Virus record (IMG/VR): IMGVR_UViG_3300030116_002611
Location: 261 to 32,024 of that record
DNA: 31,764 nt
DNA from: a virus
Strand: one strand, 5' to 3'
The notes under the pieces are model-generated. The model was not told where the DNA came from. It saw nothing but the letters and a program-made list of their open reading frames with translations, and did not search any database. How positions within the stretch are numbered: position 1 is the first letter of the stretch; the number at the start of each line of letters is the position of its first letter. Of the stretch, positions 1-7,985 are shown in pieces. Position numbers and translations under genes: made by a program.

Positions 1-18
1 CGGTTTATACATCCCCAT
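1..18 (-). CDS. 5' end of the next gene, cut by the window edge
   Basis: An ATG at 18 lies two bases after the stop of the gene ending at 21 and opens a reading frame starting M-G-M-Y-K-P before the window ends. The tight spacing matches the coupling used throughout this strand, so another gene of the neck/portal operon probably continues to the left. A second in-frame ATG lies at 12. Nothing can be said about its product. Confidence 0.35.
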
Positions 19-20
19 AA

Positions 21-533
21 TTAAAGAACCCAACTATGAAAGTTAACATCTTTGTCAGGATACATGTCTCCATCAGAGTTCGAATTATACTCTGGATATA
101 ATGTTGAATTATAACTCATATAATCAATAAACCTTCTAGTATAAAACTCTGCTGTTTCAGAAACCTTGTTAATTAACATAGCCATCTCTTCTTGTGAAAC
201 AGAATCAGAGTTCTCACTTCTGTGTTTAAATACACCACCATTACTAATCTGATACATAGCAAAAGGCATGTAATTACTTTGTGTAAACCATATTAGCATA
301 GGTTTTATATATTTTGTTAACAGTGTTTTATAATTAGCGTTGCCTGAGTCATCTATTTGACCATCTATAATTAAAGCCTGTAACTTGTTATATAAATCTG
401 TTCCTAAATAGTTTTGTATGTGCGTATCTTGTGCTACCTCAATAAACTGAATTACCTTGTCACTGTCTAGGTTTCCGTCTATTATAGACTTTCTTCTTAA
501 ATCTCTTACGCTAATAAATAGTGCTTTTGACAT
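21..533 (-). CDS. DUF6712-like virion or head-completion protein
   Basis: A 170-residue protein starting MSKALFISVRDLRRK. The helical N-terminal half, with segments such as DSDKVIQFIEVAQDTHIQNYLG and YNKLQALIIDG, resembles the DUF6712 family of Bacteroidota phages, which lies next to portal genes and is probably a head-tail joining component. I chose the ATG at 533, four bases after the portal stop; an upstream non-ATG start would run into the portal gene. Family assignment is from recalled sequence pattern. The joining role is inferred from position and size and is not shown by any motif. Confidence 0.55.
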   Translation of the reverse strand: MSKALFISVRDLRRKSIIDGNLDSDKVIQFIEVAQDTHIQNYLGTDLYNKLQALIIDGQIDDSGNANYKTLLTKYIKPMLIWFTQSNYMPFAMYQISNGGVFKHRSENSDSVSQEEMAMLINKVSETAEFYTRRFIDYMSYNSTLYPEYNSNSDGDMYPDKDVNFHSWVL

Positions 534-537
534 AATC

Positions 538-2265
538 TTAACTATTTGGATAAGCTCCTGCATTCGGCATATCTGCTGGTCTAACAGAAACCTCTGAAGG
601 GTTATTTGGTTCTACAAATCCGTCTTTTGCTGCTTGATTAACGCTAACCTTTGCATCATCAGATACTTTCTTTTTATACACTCTTAACTCCCAGTAATGC
701 TTACAGTTTTTACCACCCTTGTATTTAAACAGAGAATAGTTTCTACCTTTGTGTCCTAGCTTTTTATTCACACCTCTAAAACTCATTAGTCCAATATCCT
801 CTTTCCTAAATACAATATTATCTTGAGTATATAACTCCATTCTTTTACAAAACTCTCTACTGTTAGGAGATTGTCTTAAAGGCATGTAAGCATATCTTAC
901 CTTGAATATTCCTTTGTCTTGTTTAGACTTCTTGCTAGGAGCAGCATTTATATCGGCTAAATCAGCTAAATTAAAGTCCTTTTCCGAGTCTTTTACCTCT
1001 TCAGAATGTACAAGCTCCCAATCGTCAGAGATACGCTCTCCTAGAGCCTCTAATTGCTCTAACATGTCATCTCCTTCTTCATCAGTAAAGTCTGTAACTT
1101 CCTGTGAGCTTAATTTCTCTCCTGTTTCTTCTTCTCTCTTAACTCTTGTAGAGATGTTGTCTAGCTCTGTAAACTCAATTGGTTGTAGTGTTACAAAGTA
1201 TAAGTTCAAGTATATCTTGTTAAAGTTTAGTATGTCATTAATACCTTCAATAATCTCTTCCTGGAATGGTCTAATGACTATATTGTCCATCAATATAGAA
1301 GCAGTTCTTAACTCCTCTGCATTATTCCCAAACCCTGTATTGTCTTTTATCCCCAAAAGAATAGGAGATACAATACCATGACCTAACATAATCTTTTCTC
1401 TGCTCTCATCAGATAAGAACTGATATTGCGCATGAGCATCTGGTAAGTGGATAGGCTCTAGGTCTGCTTTAGTTTCTATAGATTCGTTGAATGCCAGTAT
1501 AAATTTGCCTGCATTAGAACTGCCACTAAACTTGTCGTATATCTTTCTTTCAATGATTTCTTGTGTCTCTTCGTTAGGGATACCATTGTTAAAGTTTATA
1601 AGTAAGCTAGGTTGTAATCCTTGCTTAATATTGCTGATATGATAATTACTTACTTCTTCTTCTAAAGAACAGTATTGTAAACATCCATGATAATCAACAG
1701 GAGCATAATAATAAAACCCACTTCTGTAAGGTTTAAATATATATAGCTCTGATGTCTCGCTTTTTCTACCATTACCAAAAGTAGGGATTCTCTTAGGAGT
1801 ATCACTAGGCTTTATCTCAGACCACTTAGGATGATAGTAGTATGCGTTTATTTTTCCTTTTGCATCACACTTCTCTGCTCGTAAGCACTCCATAGGAAAG
1901 TGTAGCACCTTTATTATTTTTGTTTTAGACTTATTGTAAACTACTTGCATAGCAGCTTGACCTAACATCTTGTAGTCATTAGCTACTCTTTTTATATCTT
2001 TAGGTCTTATCAATACTTTGAACTTAGCATACATTTCAGGAAACTCCTTACTGTCTGTAGCGTCTAAACCTCTACCATATACCATATCAACAATACCGTT
2101 AATACATCTACTGTTAGTAGGCGAACCTAAATATCTTTCAATAAGTATATCAAAGTAGTCATTGTTTTCTCCATAAGAAATCCATTCCTTGTTATATACC
2201 TCTTTTACCTCTGGTATTTCATAACCTGAAAGATTTACTACTCTTATTGAATTTTTATCATTCAT
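538..2265 (-). CDS. portal protein
   Basis: Dodecameric portal proteins form the DNA gateway at the capsid vertex and bind terminase. This 575-residue product has the Bacteroidota-phage portal pattern: an N-terminal segment with KEWISYGENNDYFDILIERY and GSPTNSRCINGI, a middle wing-like region containing ISNIKQGLQPSLLINFNNG, and the segment LGIKDNTGFGNNAEELRTAS, followed by an acidic C-terminal tail. The ATG at 2265 follows the upstream stop by one base and precedes the conserved N-terminus. ATGs at 2277 (overlapping by 11) or 2304 are possible. It lies far downstream of the terminase genes, whereas portal usually follows large terminase directly. Moderately high confidence; no head morphogenesis (gp7-like) gene is seen next to it in the window. 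Confidence 0.8.
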   Translation of the reverse strand: MNDKNSIRVVNLSGYEIPEVKEVYNKEWISYGENNDYFDILIERYLGSPTNSRCINGIVDMVYGRGLDATDSKEFPEMYAKFKVLIRPKDIKRVANDYKMLGQAAMQVVYNKSKTKIIKVLHFPMECLRAEKCDAKGKINAYYYHPKWSEIKPSDTPKRIPTFGNGRKSETSELYIFKPYRSGFYYYAPVDYHGCLQYCSLEEEVSNYHISNIKQGLQPSLLINFNNGIPNEETQEIIERKIYDKFSGSSNAGKFILAFNESIETKADLEPIHLPDAHAQYQFLSDESREKIMLGHGIVSPILLGIKDNTGFGNNAEELRTASILMDNIVIRPFQEEIIEGINDILNFNKIYLNLYFVTLQPIEFTELDNISTRVKREEETGEKLSSQEVTDFTDEEGDDMLEQLEALGERISDDWELVHSEEVKDSEKDFNLADLADINAAPSKKSKQDKGIFKVRYAYMPLRQSPNSREFCKRMELYTQDNIVFRKEDIGLMSFRGVNKKLGHKGRNYSLFKYKGGKNCKHYWELRVYKKKVSDDAKVSVNQAAKDGFVEPNNPSEVSVRPADMPNAGAYPNS

Positions 2266-2266
2266 A

Positions 2267-3946
2267 TTAGCTGTCATTTCTGTATAATATTCTGTGGTCA
2301 ACAATAACTCCTGTGTACTTATTATACTCTATTAATATTATTCCTTTATTAATTCTTATGTCAAAAGAAGCAGAATCAAAAATTCTATAACTTCTGTTAT
2401 CTAAATTACCGTTTATAGGCAAGAATGTAAACAAAGTTTCACCTGACTTATAACTTAAATCTATACTGCTACCATCTGGTAATGATATAGAAGTAGGTTC
2501 TGCAACAGCTGTTATATCATCTTTAAGCAACCTTAAAAAAGCGTTATATCCTACATCTCTTTTATACAGCGTTTCACCTGTAGCCCAAGGAGCTGTGTTG
2601 CTACTTCTAAAATCTAAATAATATCCTCTAAATGCATAATCACTATTCATTTTTTGTATAAAATAATCATCATCTAAAAGAGTTTGTATTTCAGTAGCTT
2701 TAGCTGTTATGCTAGATACAGTTGTTAAACTACCTGATACTGAATCTCCAACCCATTCTTTACCTATATGTGATACTGTAGTTACAGGATATATTGTTGT
2801 GTTGTTGTTTATATATTCTTCTTTGTGAAACTGTGCGCTAGTTCTGTCTACTCTATATCTTACAATACCTTCTGGCTTGTTTCTCCAGTCATATACATGT
2901 GTTACCACACCTGCTGTTACTTTTACAACCTTATCATTGTGGTAGAACCAGTATCTATTTTTTCTACCATTAGTAGTTCCAGACGCTAACATAGTCCCCT
3001 GATTATCTGCATAAACAGAATCTCCTACAGTAAATCCAGTCTTAGAACTGTCTATAAAAACGTTTACAGCTCTGCTGGCATTTGTGTTAGGAGATAAAGA
3101 AGATATAGTGTCACCTGCTGATGTTTGCACACTCTCCATAAAAAACTTAAGTGCTGCATTAGATAATATAGGGTCATGTCCTTGCGTATAGGAAACATAA
3201 CCATTTGTGTAATCAGCAAAACCATTTTGTGAGAACAAAGGCTGTGTGCCATAATCAGATGGATGAATAGTTGTTACTCTGTGTACAGAAACAGAACTGT
3301 ATGCACTTGCTGTTGCAAAAGTTCCGTATGCAGATTCATTTACAGTATATTCTCCTAAAATATTTTCTCCTTTATCTATTAAACTTGAACCTAATTGATA
3401 GAACTCACCATAACCATCATTATCAGTGTCATAGTTTGTTCCTGCAGGAACTGTAGTTCCACCACCAGACACGCTATCAGATTGCGAAGCATAAGCAGAT
3501 GAGTCTGTGTTGTAGCTGTAAGAACTTTCATCTTCAAATATTATAAACTCATCTGAAGCTGAAGGAGCTTCTGTATATGCCGTAGTAGGATTGATAGTGT
3601 ATCTTTCTTTAGGCTCGTATGGTGATTGTGAATCTGGAAGAACAAATAATTTATCTCTATATACTAAGTTTTTATCAGTATCATTTGTAGATATTGTCAT
3701 GTTGTAGTAATAACCTTCTCTAAAGAAATCATTTAATTGGTCAAACTTTAAATCTAAATAATTGTCATATCTACTACTTTCAGCGTTTGTAGCACTAATG
3801 TTAAGTCCTGTTCCATCTTCTACTAACTCTACAAGCAATGAGTCTGCAGGTAATGACCTTGGAGAACTAGTTCCTGTATAAGTAATATTAGATTCTCTAG
3901 GTATTATTCTTAAAGACTGCGACTGACTGCTGTTTGTAAGTATCAT
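2267..3946 (-). CDS. neck or tail-associated structural protein, unidentified
   Basis: A 559-residue acidic protein rich in Ser, Thr, Tyr and Asn, as expected for a virion surface protein. Residues 1-115 resemble a short stand-alone family found near portal genes in Bacteroidota phages: a start like MILTNSSQSQSLRIIPRES, then GYYYNMTI, then VYRDKLFVLPDSQ. Here that domain carries about 440 extra residues, including a beta-rich, Gly/Ser-containing middle and a C-terminal stretch ending DHRILYRNDS. No catalytic motif or signal peptide is visible. It begins a transcription unit: a hairpin terminator lies upstream and the CGTTATCATAGT motif abuts its ATG. The portal gene follows directly. A decoration, neck-fibre or adsorption role is possible but only inferred. 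Confidence 0.6.
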   Translation of the reverse strand: MILTNSSQSQSLRIIPRESNITYTGTSSPRSLPADSLLVELVEDGTGLNISATNAESSRYDNYLDLKFDQLNDFFREGYYYNMTISTNDTDKNLVYRDKLFVLPDSQSPYEPKERYTINPTTAYTEAPSASDEFIIFEDESSYSYNTDSSAYASQSDSVSGGGTTVPAGTNYDTDNDGYGEFYQLGSSLIDKGENILGEYTVNESAYGTFATASAYSSVSVHRVTTIHPSDYGTQPLFSQNGFADYTNGYVSYTQGHDPILSNAALKFFMESVQTSAGDTISSLSPNTNASRAVNVFIDSSKTGFTVGDSVYADNQGTMLASGTTNGRKNRYWFYHNDKVVKVTAGVVTHVYDWRNKPEGIVRYRVDRTSAQFHKEEYINNNTTIYPVTTVSHIGKEWVGDSVSGSLTTVSSITAKATEIQTLLDDDYFIQKMNSDYAFRGYYLDFRSSNTAPWATGETLYKRDVGYNAFLRLLKDDITAVAEPTSISLPDGSSIDLSYKSGETLFTFLPINGNLDNRSYRIFDSASFDIRINKGIILIEYNKYTGVIVDHRILYRNDS

Positions 3947-3958
3947 ACTATGATAACG
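3947..3958 (-). promoter_or_regulatory. CGTTATCATAGT motif abutting the start codon
   Basis: On the minus strand CGTTATCATAGT is followed immediately by the ATG of the 559-residue protein. The same 12-mer, with one or two changes, abuts the start codons at 7950, 15134 and 19535. An ACAAAAAA tract lies 17 bases upstream of CGTT. A transcription terminator sits just upstream, so this is the expected place for a new promoter. Confidence 0.5.
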
Positions 3959-3983
3959 TAAAATCTATTTTTTGTTTTATAAT

Positions 3984-4013
3984 AAAAAAGGGTAGACCTA
4001 AATCTACCCTTTT
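3984..4013 (-). terminator. Rho-independent terminator after the tail tube gene
   Basis: An 11-base-pair perfect inverted repeat (positions 3986-3996 with 4003-4013; core GGGTAGA/TCTACCC) with a six-base loop. Read on the minus strand it ends in a T run. It could act in both directions because its outer arms are A4/T4. It separates the tail tube gene from the next transcription unit. Confidence 0.85.
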
Positions 4014-4037
4014 AATTGAATAATAATAAAGGAAGTA

Positions 4038-4616
4038 TTATTCGTTGCTCATATTTGAAGTTTGTACATCAAATCCTGATGAACTACCTACTGCTACTAA
4101 AGTGTCTAGTATAAATAGAGCTGGAAGAATTTCTTTGCCCTCGAAAGAAATTGTATAACCATTTAAATCTCCCATAGCACCACCTGTAGATGTATTCACA
4201 GATACTTCTACACCATTTTGTGCGCCTGCTATTCTAAATTTACCATTGTAATCCTCTATAATAATATGAGGTCTACCATAAGATAACAATTTTAATTGCA
4301 TCATTGTCTCTGCATTCTGAGACTTAATCACAAAACTTCCTGATTGTGTCCAGAAAGATGTTCCATTGTCTCTTGAATTCTCATTAGTTTCTTCGTATGT
4401 GTTGTTGTCGCCTCTTACTTCAAATTTGAAAACATCTATAGAAGCAGTTAACGAATCTACCTGACCGTTAAATGCAGCACCTGTTGGAGCTACAGAAGCA
4501 GAATCAGCCATACCAGCAAACATAGCAGAGTTGTAATTAGCAATGTATAGGTTTTTTATACCACCTACAAACTCTTTACACGCCTCTAACCTTCCTTTTG
4601 ATATATCACAAGCCAT
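4038..4616 (-). CDS. major tail (tail tube) protein
   Basis: A 192-residue protein that polymerises into the tail tube through which DNA passes. It starts MACDISKGRLEACKEFVGGI, a hallmark N-terminus of tail tube proteins in Bacteroidota siphoviruses. The rest is beta-rich, with FEVRGDNNTYEE, a QSGSFVIKSQNAETMMQL segment and GYTISFEGKEILPALFI, consistent with the tube fold. It lies alone between two strong hairpin terminators, directly downstream of the major capsid gene, which suggests an abundantly expressed unit. It is unusually distant from the tail chaperone and tape measure genes, which in most siphoviruses follow it. Confidence 0.8.
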   Translation of the reverse strand: MACDISKGRLEACKEFVGGIKNLYIANYNSAMFAGMADSASVAPTGAAFNGQVDSLTASIDVFKFEVRGDNNTYEETNENSRDNGTSFWTQSGSFVIKSQNAETMMQLKLLSYGRPHIIIEDYNGKFRIAGAQNGVEVSVNTSTGGAMGDLNGYTISFEGKEILPALFILDTLVAVGSSSGFDVQTSNMSNE

Positions 4617-4633
4617 AATTTTATTGTTTTATT

Positions 4634-4663
4634 AAAAAAGGGTAGGTAGAAACCCACCTACCC
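4634..4663 (-). terminator. hairpin terminator or attenuator between capsid and tail tube genes
   Basis: Inverted repeat GGGTAGGT/ACCTACCC (4640-4647 with 4656-4663) with an eight-base loop, followed on the minus strand by six T. Only 17 bases separate its T run from the tail tube ATG at 4616, leaving no room for a separate promoter. It may therefore be partially read through, setting the capsid-to-tail-tube ratio. Confidence 0.8.
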
Positions 4664-4690
4664 CATTTTATGTTAATACTTATTTATTTA

Positions 4691-5617
4691 TTATGAATAA
4701 AGAACAATCTCTGCTCCTAGTCCATACTGTACAGCAGCTGTATATCTCATGATAATTCTTACATTTTGAGAACCATCAATGTCAGCCATGTCAATAACCT
4801 TAACTTCATTGTGGTCAGCTAATAATCCAGTTCCAAAATATAGGTTAGATTTTTGTGCAGCAAACATTCTGTTATCAGCTAATCCATTAGCTACGAATAC
4901 TTTTACTCCGTCAAAAGTTAAAGCGCCATTGTTCCACCATTGTGTACCTTGACTATTGATACCAGCAGCACCTAGTCCAGAAGCACCAAATCCACCTAAA
5001 GCTCTTACATAAGCTCTAGCTACATTTTGTGAAACATAAAGATATAAATCTTCTTTTCCGTAGATTTTGCTAGGAATAGCGTCTACTACAGCACCCATTT
5101 GTGCAATAACGTTAGCAGCAGTTACAGATGCAGCAGACACGTCAATAACGTCACTATCAGCACCAGCTAATGTTACTAATCCGTCAAACTCACCTGCGTT
5201 AGCGTTAACACCTTGCCAGATGTTTTGCTCATTCTTTTCAGCTACTTTTGCAATTACATGAGCTAACAAGAAATCTTGAAAGTTCTTAGGTAATGAGTCA
5301 AAAGCAGAGTATCCCATAGATACAGCTTCCCAGTCTGAGATGAAGTCTTGCTTACATAACTGTAAGTTTACTTGAAATTCTTCTGGCTGAATAATTCTTT
5401 CTGTTAATGTAACAGAAGAAGTAGCAGAAAAATCACAAGAAGCATTAGCAACTAAGTCTCCAGTAGCTAATTTCTTAATGACTTCTTTATATTTAATATT
5501 TGGTTTTACTTCGATTCCACCATTATCGATAGTAGAAGAAGAAAGAAGAGCTGCAGCAATATACTTGCCTGCAAATTCTCCTGCGTAAGTACTTGTTATA
5601 CTTGTTGTTGTTGCCAT
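4691..5617 (-). CDS. major capsid protein
   Basis: A 308-residue protein that builds the icosahedral shell, probably with the HK97 fold. Sequence features match Bacteroidota phage capsid proteins: the N-terminal TSTYAGEFAGKYIAAALLSS, the segment LTERIIQPEEFQVNLQLCKQDF, and later KNEQNIWQGVNA and GVKVFVANGLADNRMFAAQK. Its neighbours are as expected for a capsid gene: an acidic scaffold-like gene 10 bases upstream and a prohead-protease gene before that. A terminator follows. The codons are regular and the protein is Ala/Val-rich and low in Cys, as for a highly expressed gene. Confidence 0.85.
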   Translation of the reverse strand: MATTTSITSTYAGEFAGKYIAAALLSSSTIDNGGIEVKPNIKYKEVIKKLATGDLVANASCDFSATSSVTLTERIIQPEEFQVNLQLCKQDFISDWEAVSMGYSAFDSLPKNFQDFLLAHVIAKVAEKNEQNIWQGVNANAGEFDGLVTLAGADSDVIDVSAASVTAANVIAQMGAVVDAIPSKIYGKEDLYLYVSQNVARAYVRALGGFGASGLGAAGINSQGTQWWNNGALTFDGVKVFVANGLADNRMFAAQKSNLYFGTGLLADHNEVKVIDMADIDGSQNVRIIMRYTAAVQYGLGAEIVLYS

Positions 5618-5627
5618 AATTAATTAA

Positions 5628-6113
5628 TTAATTGTTAAATAATTTGTTAAATACTATTTGTTTTGTCGTCATAGGACGATTTTGAGAATATAAATTCATT
5701 GGTTTAGAATTTACCTCTGCTTCAGGAGAATGAGAAATTGCTTCAGTCTCTTCAGAAAGTTCAACTTTGTCTGAGCTTAACTCTTCAGGAGCATCAGCAG
5801 CTTCTTCTTTGCCAATACCATCCATCATTTGCTCATACATAGCTTTAAACTCAGCTACTACTTTATTTAATTCTTCTTTTGTAGCATAAAGTTCTTCTGG
5901 AGCTTCTTCAATTACTTTTTCTTCGCCTTCTTCTTCAGCTAATTCTTCTGCAGAATTCTCTTCTACTGTTTCTTCTTGAGCAAGTTCAACCTGCTCTTCA
6001 GTAACCTCCTCCTTAACTTCAGCAGAAAGCTCCTCTAATGCAGGAGTCTCTTCTTCAGTGTCAGCAGAAAGTAATACTTCTTTGAATTTTTTAATAATTT
6101 CTGTTGCTTTCAT
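5628..6113 (-). CDS. acidic capsid scaffolding protein
   Basis: A 161-residue, extremely Glu-rich protein with a predicted central coiled coil (about residues 70-100; KEELNKVVAEFKAMYEQMMD). Its C-terminal segment, SKPMNLYSQNRPMTTKQIVF plus KLFNN, resembles the conserved C-terminal tail of small proteins preceding capsid genes in Bacteroidota phages, where scaffolds contact the shell. Position between protease and capsid genes supports a scaffold role. The Glu-rich composition leaves little sequence signal for a firm family call. A CGTTATCA copy lies 13-24 bases upstream of the ATG rather than next to it. Confidence 0.6.
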   Translation of the reverse strand: MKATEIIKKFKEVLLSADTEEETPALEELSAEVKEEVTEEQVELAQEETVEENSAEELAEEEGEEKVIEEAPEELYATKEELNKVVAEFKAMYEQMMDGIGKEEAADAPEELSSDKVELSEETEAISHSPEAEVNSKPMNLYSQNRPMTTKQIVFNKLFNN

Positions 6114-6167
6114 AAATAACTATTTAATTTGATAACGATTGATAAAATATTTGTTTCATTTTCAAGA

Positions 6168-6314
6168 TTAAGGAGTAGTACCCTGTCCTGTTAAAGAACC
6201 TATTCCTTGCGCTTGCAAACTACCATCACAGCATTTACTGCTGTAAGTTCCGTTTTTACATAAACATCCCCTTCTTTTGCCTGTAGGGCTTGTTCTACTT
6301 GGTGTTTTTTTCAT
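6168..6314 (-). CDS. 48-residue Cys-containing basic microprotein
   Basis: Starts MKKTPSRTSPTGKRRG and has a short Cys cluster C-L-C-K-N-G-T-Y-S-S-K-C-C-D-G, then a Gly/Gln-rich tail ending GQGTTP. The same kind of small protein recurs next to prohead-protease or capsid genes in related phages, as I recall, so it is unlikely to be chance. Its ATG overlaps the previous stop (ATGA). The four Cys could bind a metal or make disulfides, or it could be a minor capsid component. The function is unknown. Confidence 0.65.
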   Translation of the reverse strand: MKKTPSRTSPTGKRRGCLCKNGTYSSKCCDGSLQAQGIGSLTGQGTTP

Positions 6315-6430
6315 CTTCCTTGTCCTTTGTATTTTTTCTTATATCCTCTTTTACCCTTGCTAGCATTCTTGCTATGTGGATGAGATTTTCTCTTACTCTT
6401 TCTGTATGTGCTTGCTGCTTTCTTTCTCAT
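6311..6430 (-). CDS. 39-residue very basic microprotein
   Basis: Encodes a peptide beginning MRKKAASTYRKSKRKS with further Lys/Arg/His and Gly, ending KYKGQGR; about half the residues are basic. Its ATG overlaps the protease stop (TAATG) and its TGA overlaps the next ATG (ATGA), forming a coupled chain protease - basic peptide - Cys peptide. A nucleic-acid-binding or packaged internal peptide is plausible from composition and its place in the head operon, but this is inference. Confidence 0.6.
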   Translation of the reverse strand: MRKKAASTYRKSKRKSHPHSKNASKGKRGYKKKYKGQGR

Positions 6431-7950
6431 TATTTAGATGATTTAGGGTGTTTTTTAGGTAACAAATCATAATCAGTTGTGTATTTAGCATTTTGTGGTC
6501 TACCATTTTTTATTAGATATAAAAAGGCATTCACTCTTGCAAACGCCCATTGAGATGGACTTTTTACGTTTGGACTATGTGAAGTATTAAAAGCTCCTAA
6601 GCCTCTTTGAAATACACTAGCTAACATACCTACAGTAACACCATAACCTAGCTTTTCTTTATATCTCTTGTTAAAGTCATTTGCCTTCTTTGTTAAAGTA
6701 GCTCTGTCTTTTGCAGAGACCTTAGCTCCTGTTTTACCTTTTGCACTACCACCTGCACTACCTTTGCCTTTTGGATTCTTGTTAGGTGTATCTGATTTTG
6801 GTGCTTTAGGAGACTTTCTTATACCACCTTTAGGTCCTACCTCTGCCATAGAGTGTTGTTCACATGGCATATACCATTTTTCATCTTCCATCTCGTGTAT
6901 ATGAAACCCTTTACATCCTATATCTTCTGCTCCTTTTTCTGCTTTTTCCTGTGTATTATATGCTAATCTTCCATTGATAATTGCATACTCATCAGAAACT
7001 CTAACAAAGTCTTTTGCTAATTTTTTCTTATCTATTTGTTTTAGTTTGCTAATAGCCCAATTCACACCAGAACTACCACCCCAAGCATCCCACATTAGAC
7101 CACCACATCCTTCTGAGTAAGGCACATCTTTGTTTTGTTGGTGTCTCTTAAAGCTCGCCATCCTAGCTATTGTTGAACGAGAGATACTAGCACCTGATGC
7201 TAATTGTGAAGCTCTTCTCCATCCTACAGGTGTTCCACAACTACTACCGTTTTCTTCTTTATACTTCAAAGCTCTTCTTGCATTGTTTCTTGCTGACTGT
7301 GGATAGTCAGAATAACTTTCTAGCTCTACATCTTGTATTTCTAAAATGATGTCTTCAAGTTCAAACATCTTAGCTAAAGCACTTAATTCATCTGTATCTA
7401 TTTCTTCCTTTACGCTTTCTCTTGGTCTTTCATCAAGTTTGTCTGTAAAAAAACCCTCTATGCTAAAGCCTTTTACTTTTCCTTCTTTTACAAACTCTTC
7501 CCATATCTGGTCGTTGTTTACCTTAACAGATACCATCCAAGTTCCTACAGGTAAATTAAGATTATACTTAGCAGACTTGTCTTTCTTTTCATCTTCTATA
7601 ATCCAACTTTCTACTACACTTAATCCTTCTAACTCTACATCATGCTCTAATGTCGAATTGTTTTGCTTGCCTTTAGACAGAAATAATTCAGATGCTTTTC
7701 TAACAGTGTCTTTAGAGAAGTATATAAAATATTCTTTATCGCCACTCTTTCTAAATATCTTTTTGTCAGGAACTAATGCAGCTCCCATCAATATTCTTTT
7801 TTCAGAGTCTACTTCTGCTAATTGTATTTGCTGTTCTTTAAGAGCAATAAAATCTTCTTCTATTGCTGGATATTCTACTATAGATATTGCTTCTATACCA
7901 GAAAAATCATTTTCTTCGTCTATAAATAGTTCTATAATATCTTGCTCCAT
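6430..7950 (-). CDS. prohead protease (XkdF-like) fused to conserved C-terminal domains
   Basis: A 506-residue multidomain protein. Residues about 1-175 match XkdF/S78-like prohead proteases: LMGAALVPDKKIFRK, then H103 in TLEHDVELEGLSVVESWIIE and S163 in KGFSIEGFF, the expected His and Ser of the catalytic site. Residues about 215-310 form a Trp/Cys/Gly-rich domain (RNNARRALKYKEENGSSCGT, then CGGLMWDAWGG). The C-terminal 110 residues are basic, with a Gly/Lys/Ser linker, and end TTDYDLLPKKHPKSSK. It lies just before the scaffold and capsid genes, whose products it probably cleaves during head maturation. The added domains recur in this phage group and their role is unknown to me. The regulatory 12-mer abuts its ATG. 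Confidence 0.75.
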   Translation of the reverse strand: MEQDIIELFIDEENDFSGIEAISIVEYPAIEEDFIALKEQQIQLAEVDSEKRILMGAALVPDKKIFRKSGDKEYFIYFSKDTVRKASELFLSKGKQNNSTLEHDVELEGLSVVESWIIEDEKKDKSAKYNLNLPVGTWMVSVKVNNDQIWEEFVKEGKVKGFSIEGFFTDKLDERPRESVKEEIDTDELSALAKMFELEDIILEIQDVELESYSDYPQSARNNARRALKYKEENGSSCGTPVGWRRASQLASGASISRSTIARMASFKRHQQNKDVPYSEGCGGLMWDAWGGSSGVNWAISKLKQIDKKKLAKDFVRVSDEYAIINGRLAYNTQEKAEKGAEDIGCKGFHIHEMEDEKWYMPCEQHSMAEVGPKGGIRKSPKAPKSDTPNKNPKGKGSAGGSAKGKTGAKVSAKDRATLTKKANDFNKRYKEKLGYGVTVGMLASVFQRGLGAFNTSHSPNVKSPSQWAFARVNAFLYLIKNGRPQNAKYTTDYDLLPKKHPKSSK

Positions 7951-7962
7951 ACTTTGATAACG
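7951..7962 (-). promoter_or_regulatory. CGTTATCAAAGT motif abutting the start codon
   Basis: Minus-strand CGTTATCAAAGT is followed directly by the protease ATG at 7950. An ACAAATAA tract lies 17 bases upstream of CGTT, the same spacing as in the copy at 3947-3958. It lies only 23 bases after the tape measure stop, at a boundary between tail and head genes. Confidence 0.5.
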
Positions 7963-7985
7963 TTTTTTATATTATTTGTTTTATA

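Noticed and set aside
902-1381. Open frame of 159 codons on the plus strand
   Set aside because: It lies fully inside the portal gene on the other strand, is Ser-rich from antisense of Asp/Glu codons, and has no promoter or neighbours. The same applies to the other plus-strand frames (7346-7957, 8524-8985, 9202-9423, 19561-19803, 30052-30294 and others).
3064-3456. Frames of about 60 codons on both strands inside the 559-residue structural gene
   Set aside because: Both are enclosed by the larger frame, and their composition reflects the Ser/Thr/Tyr codons of the real gene.
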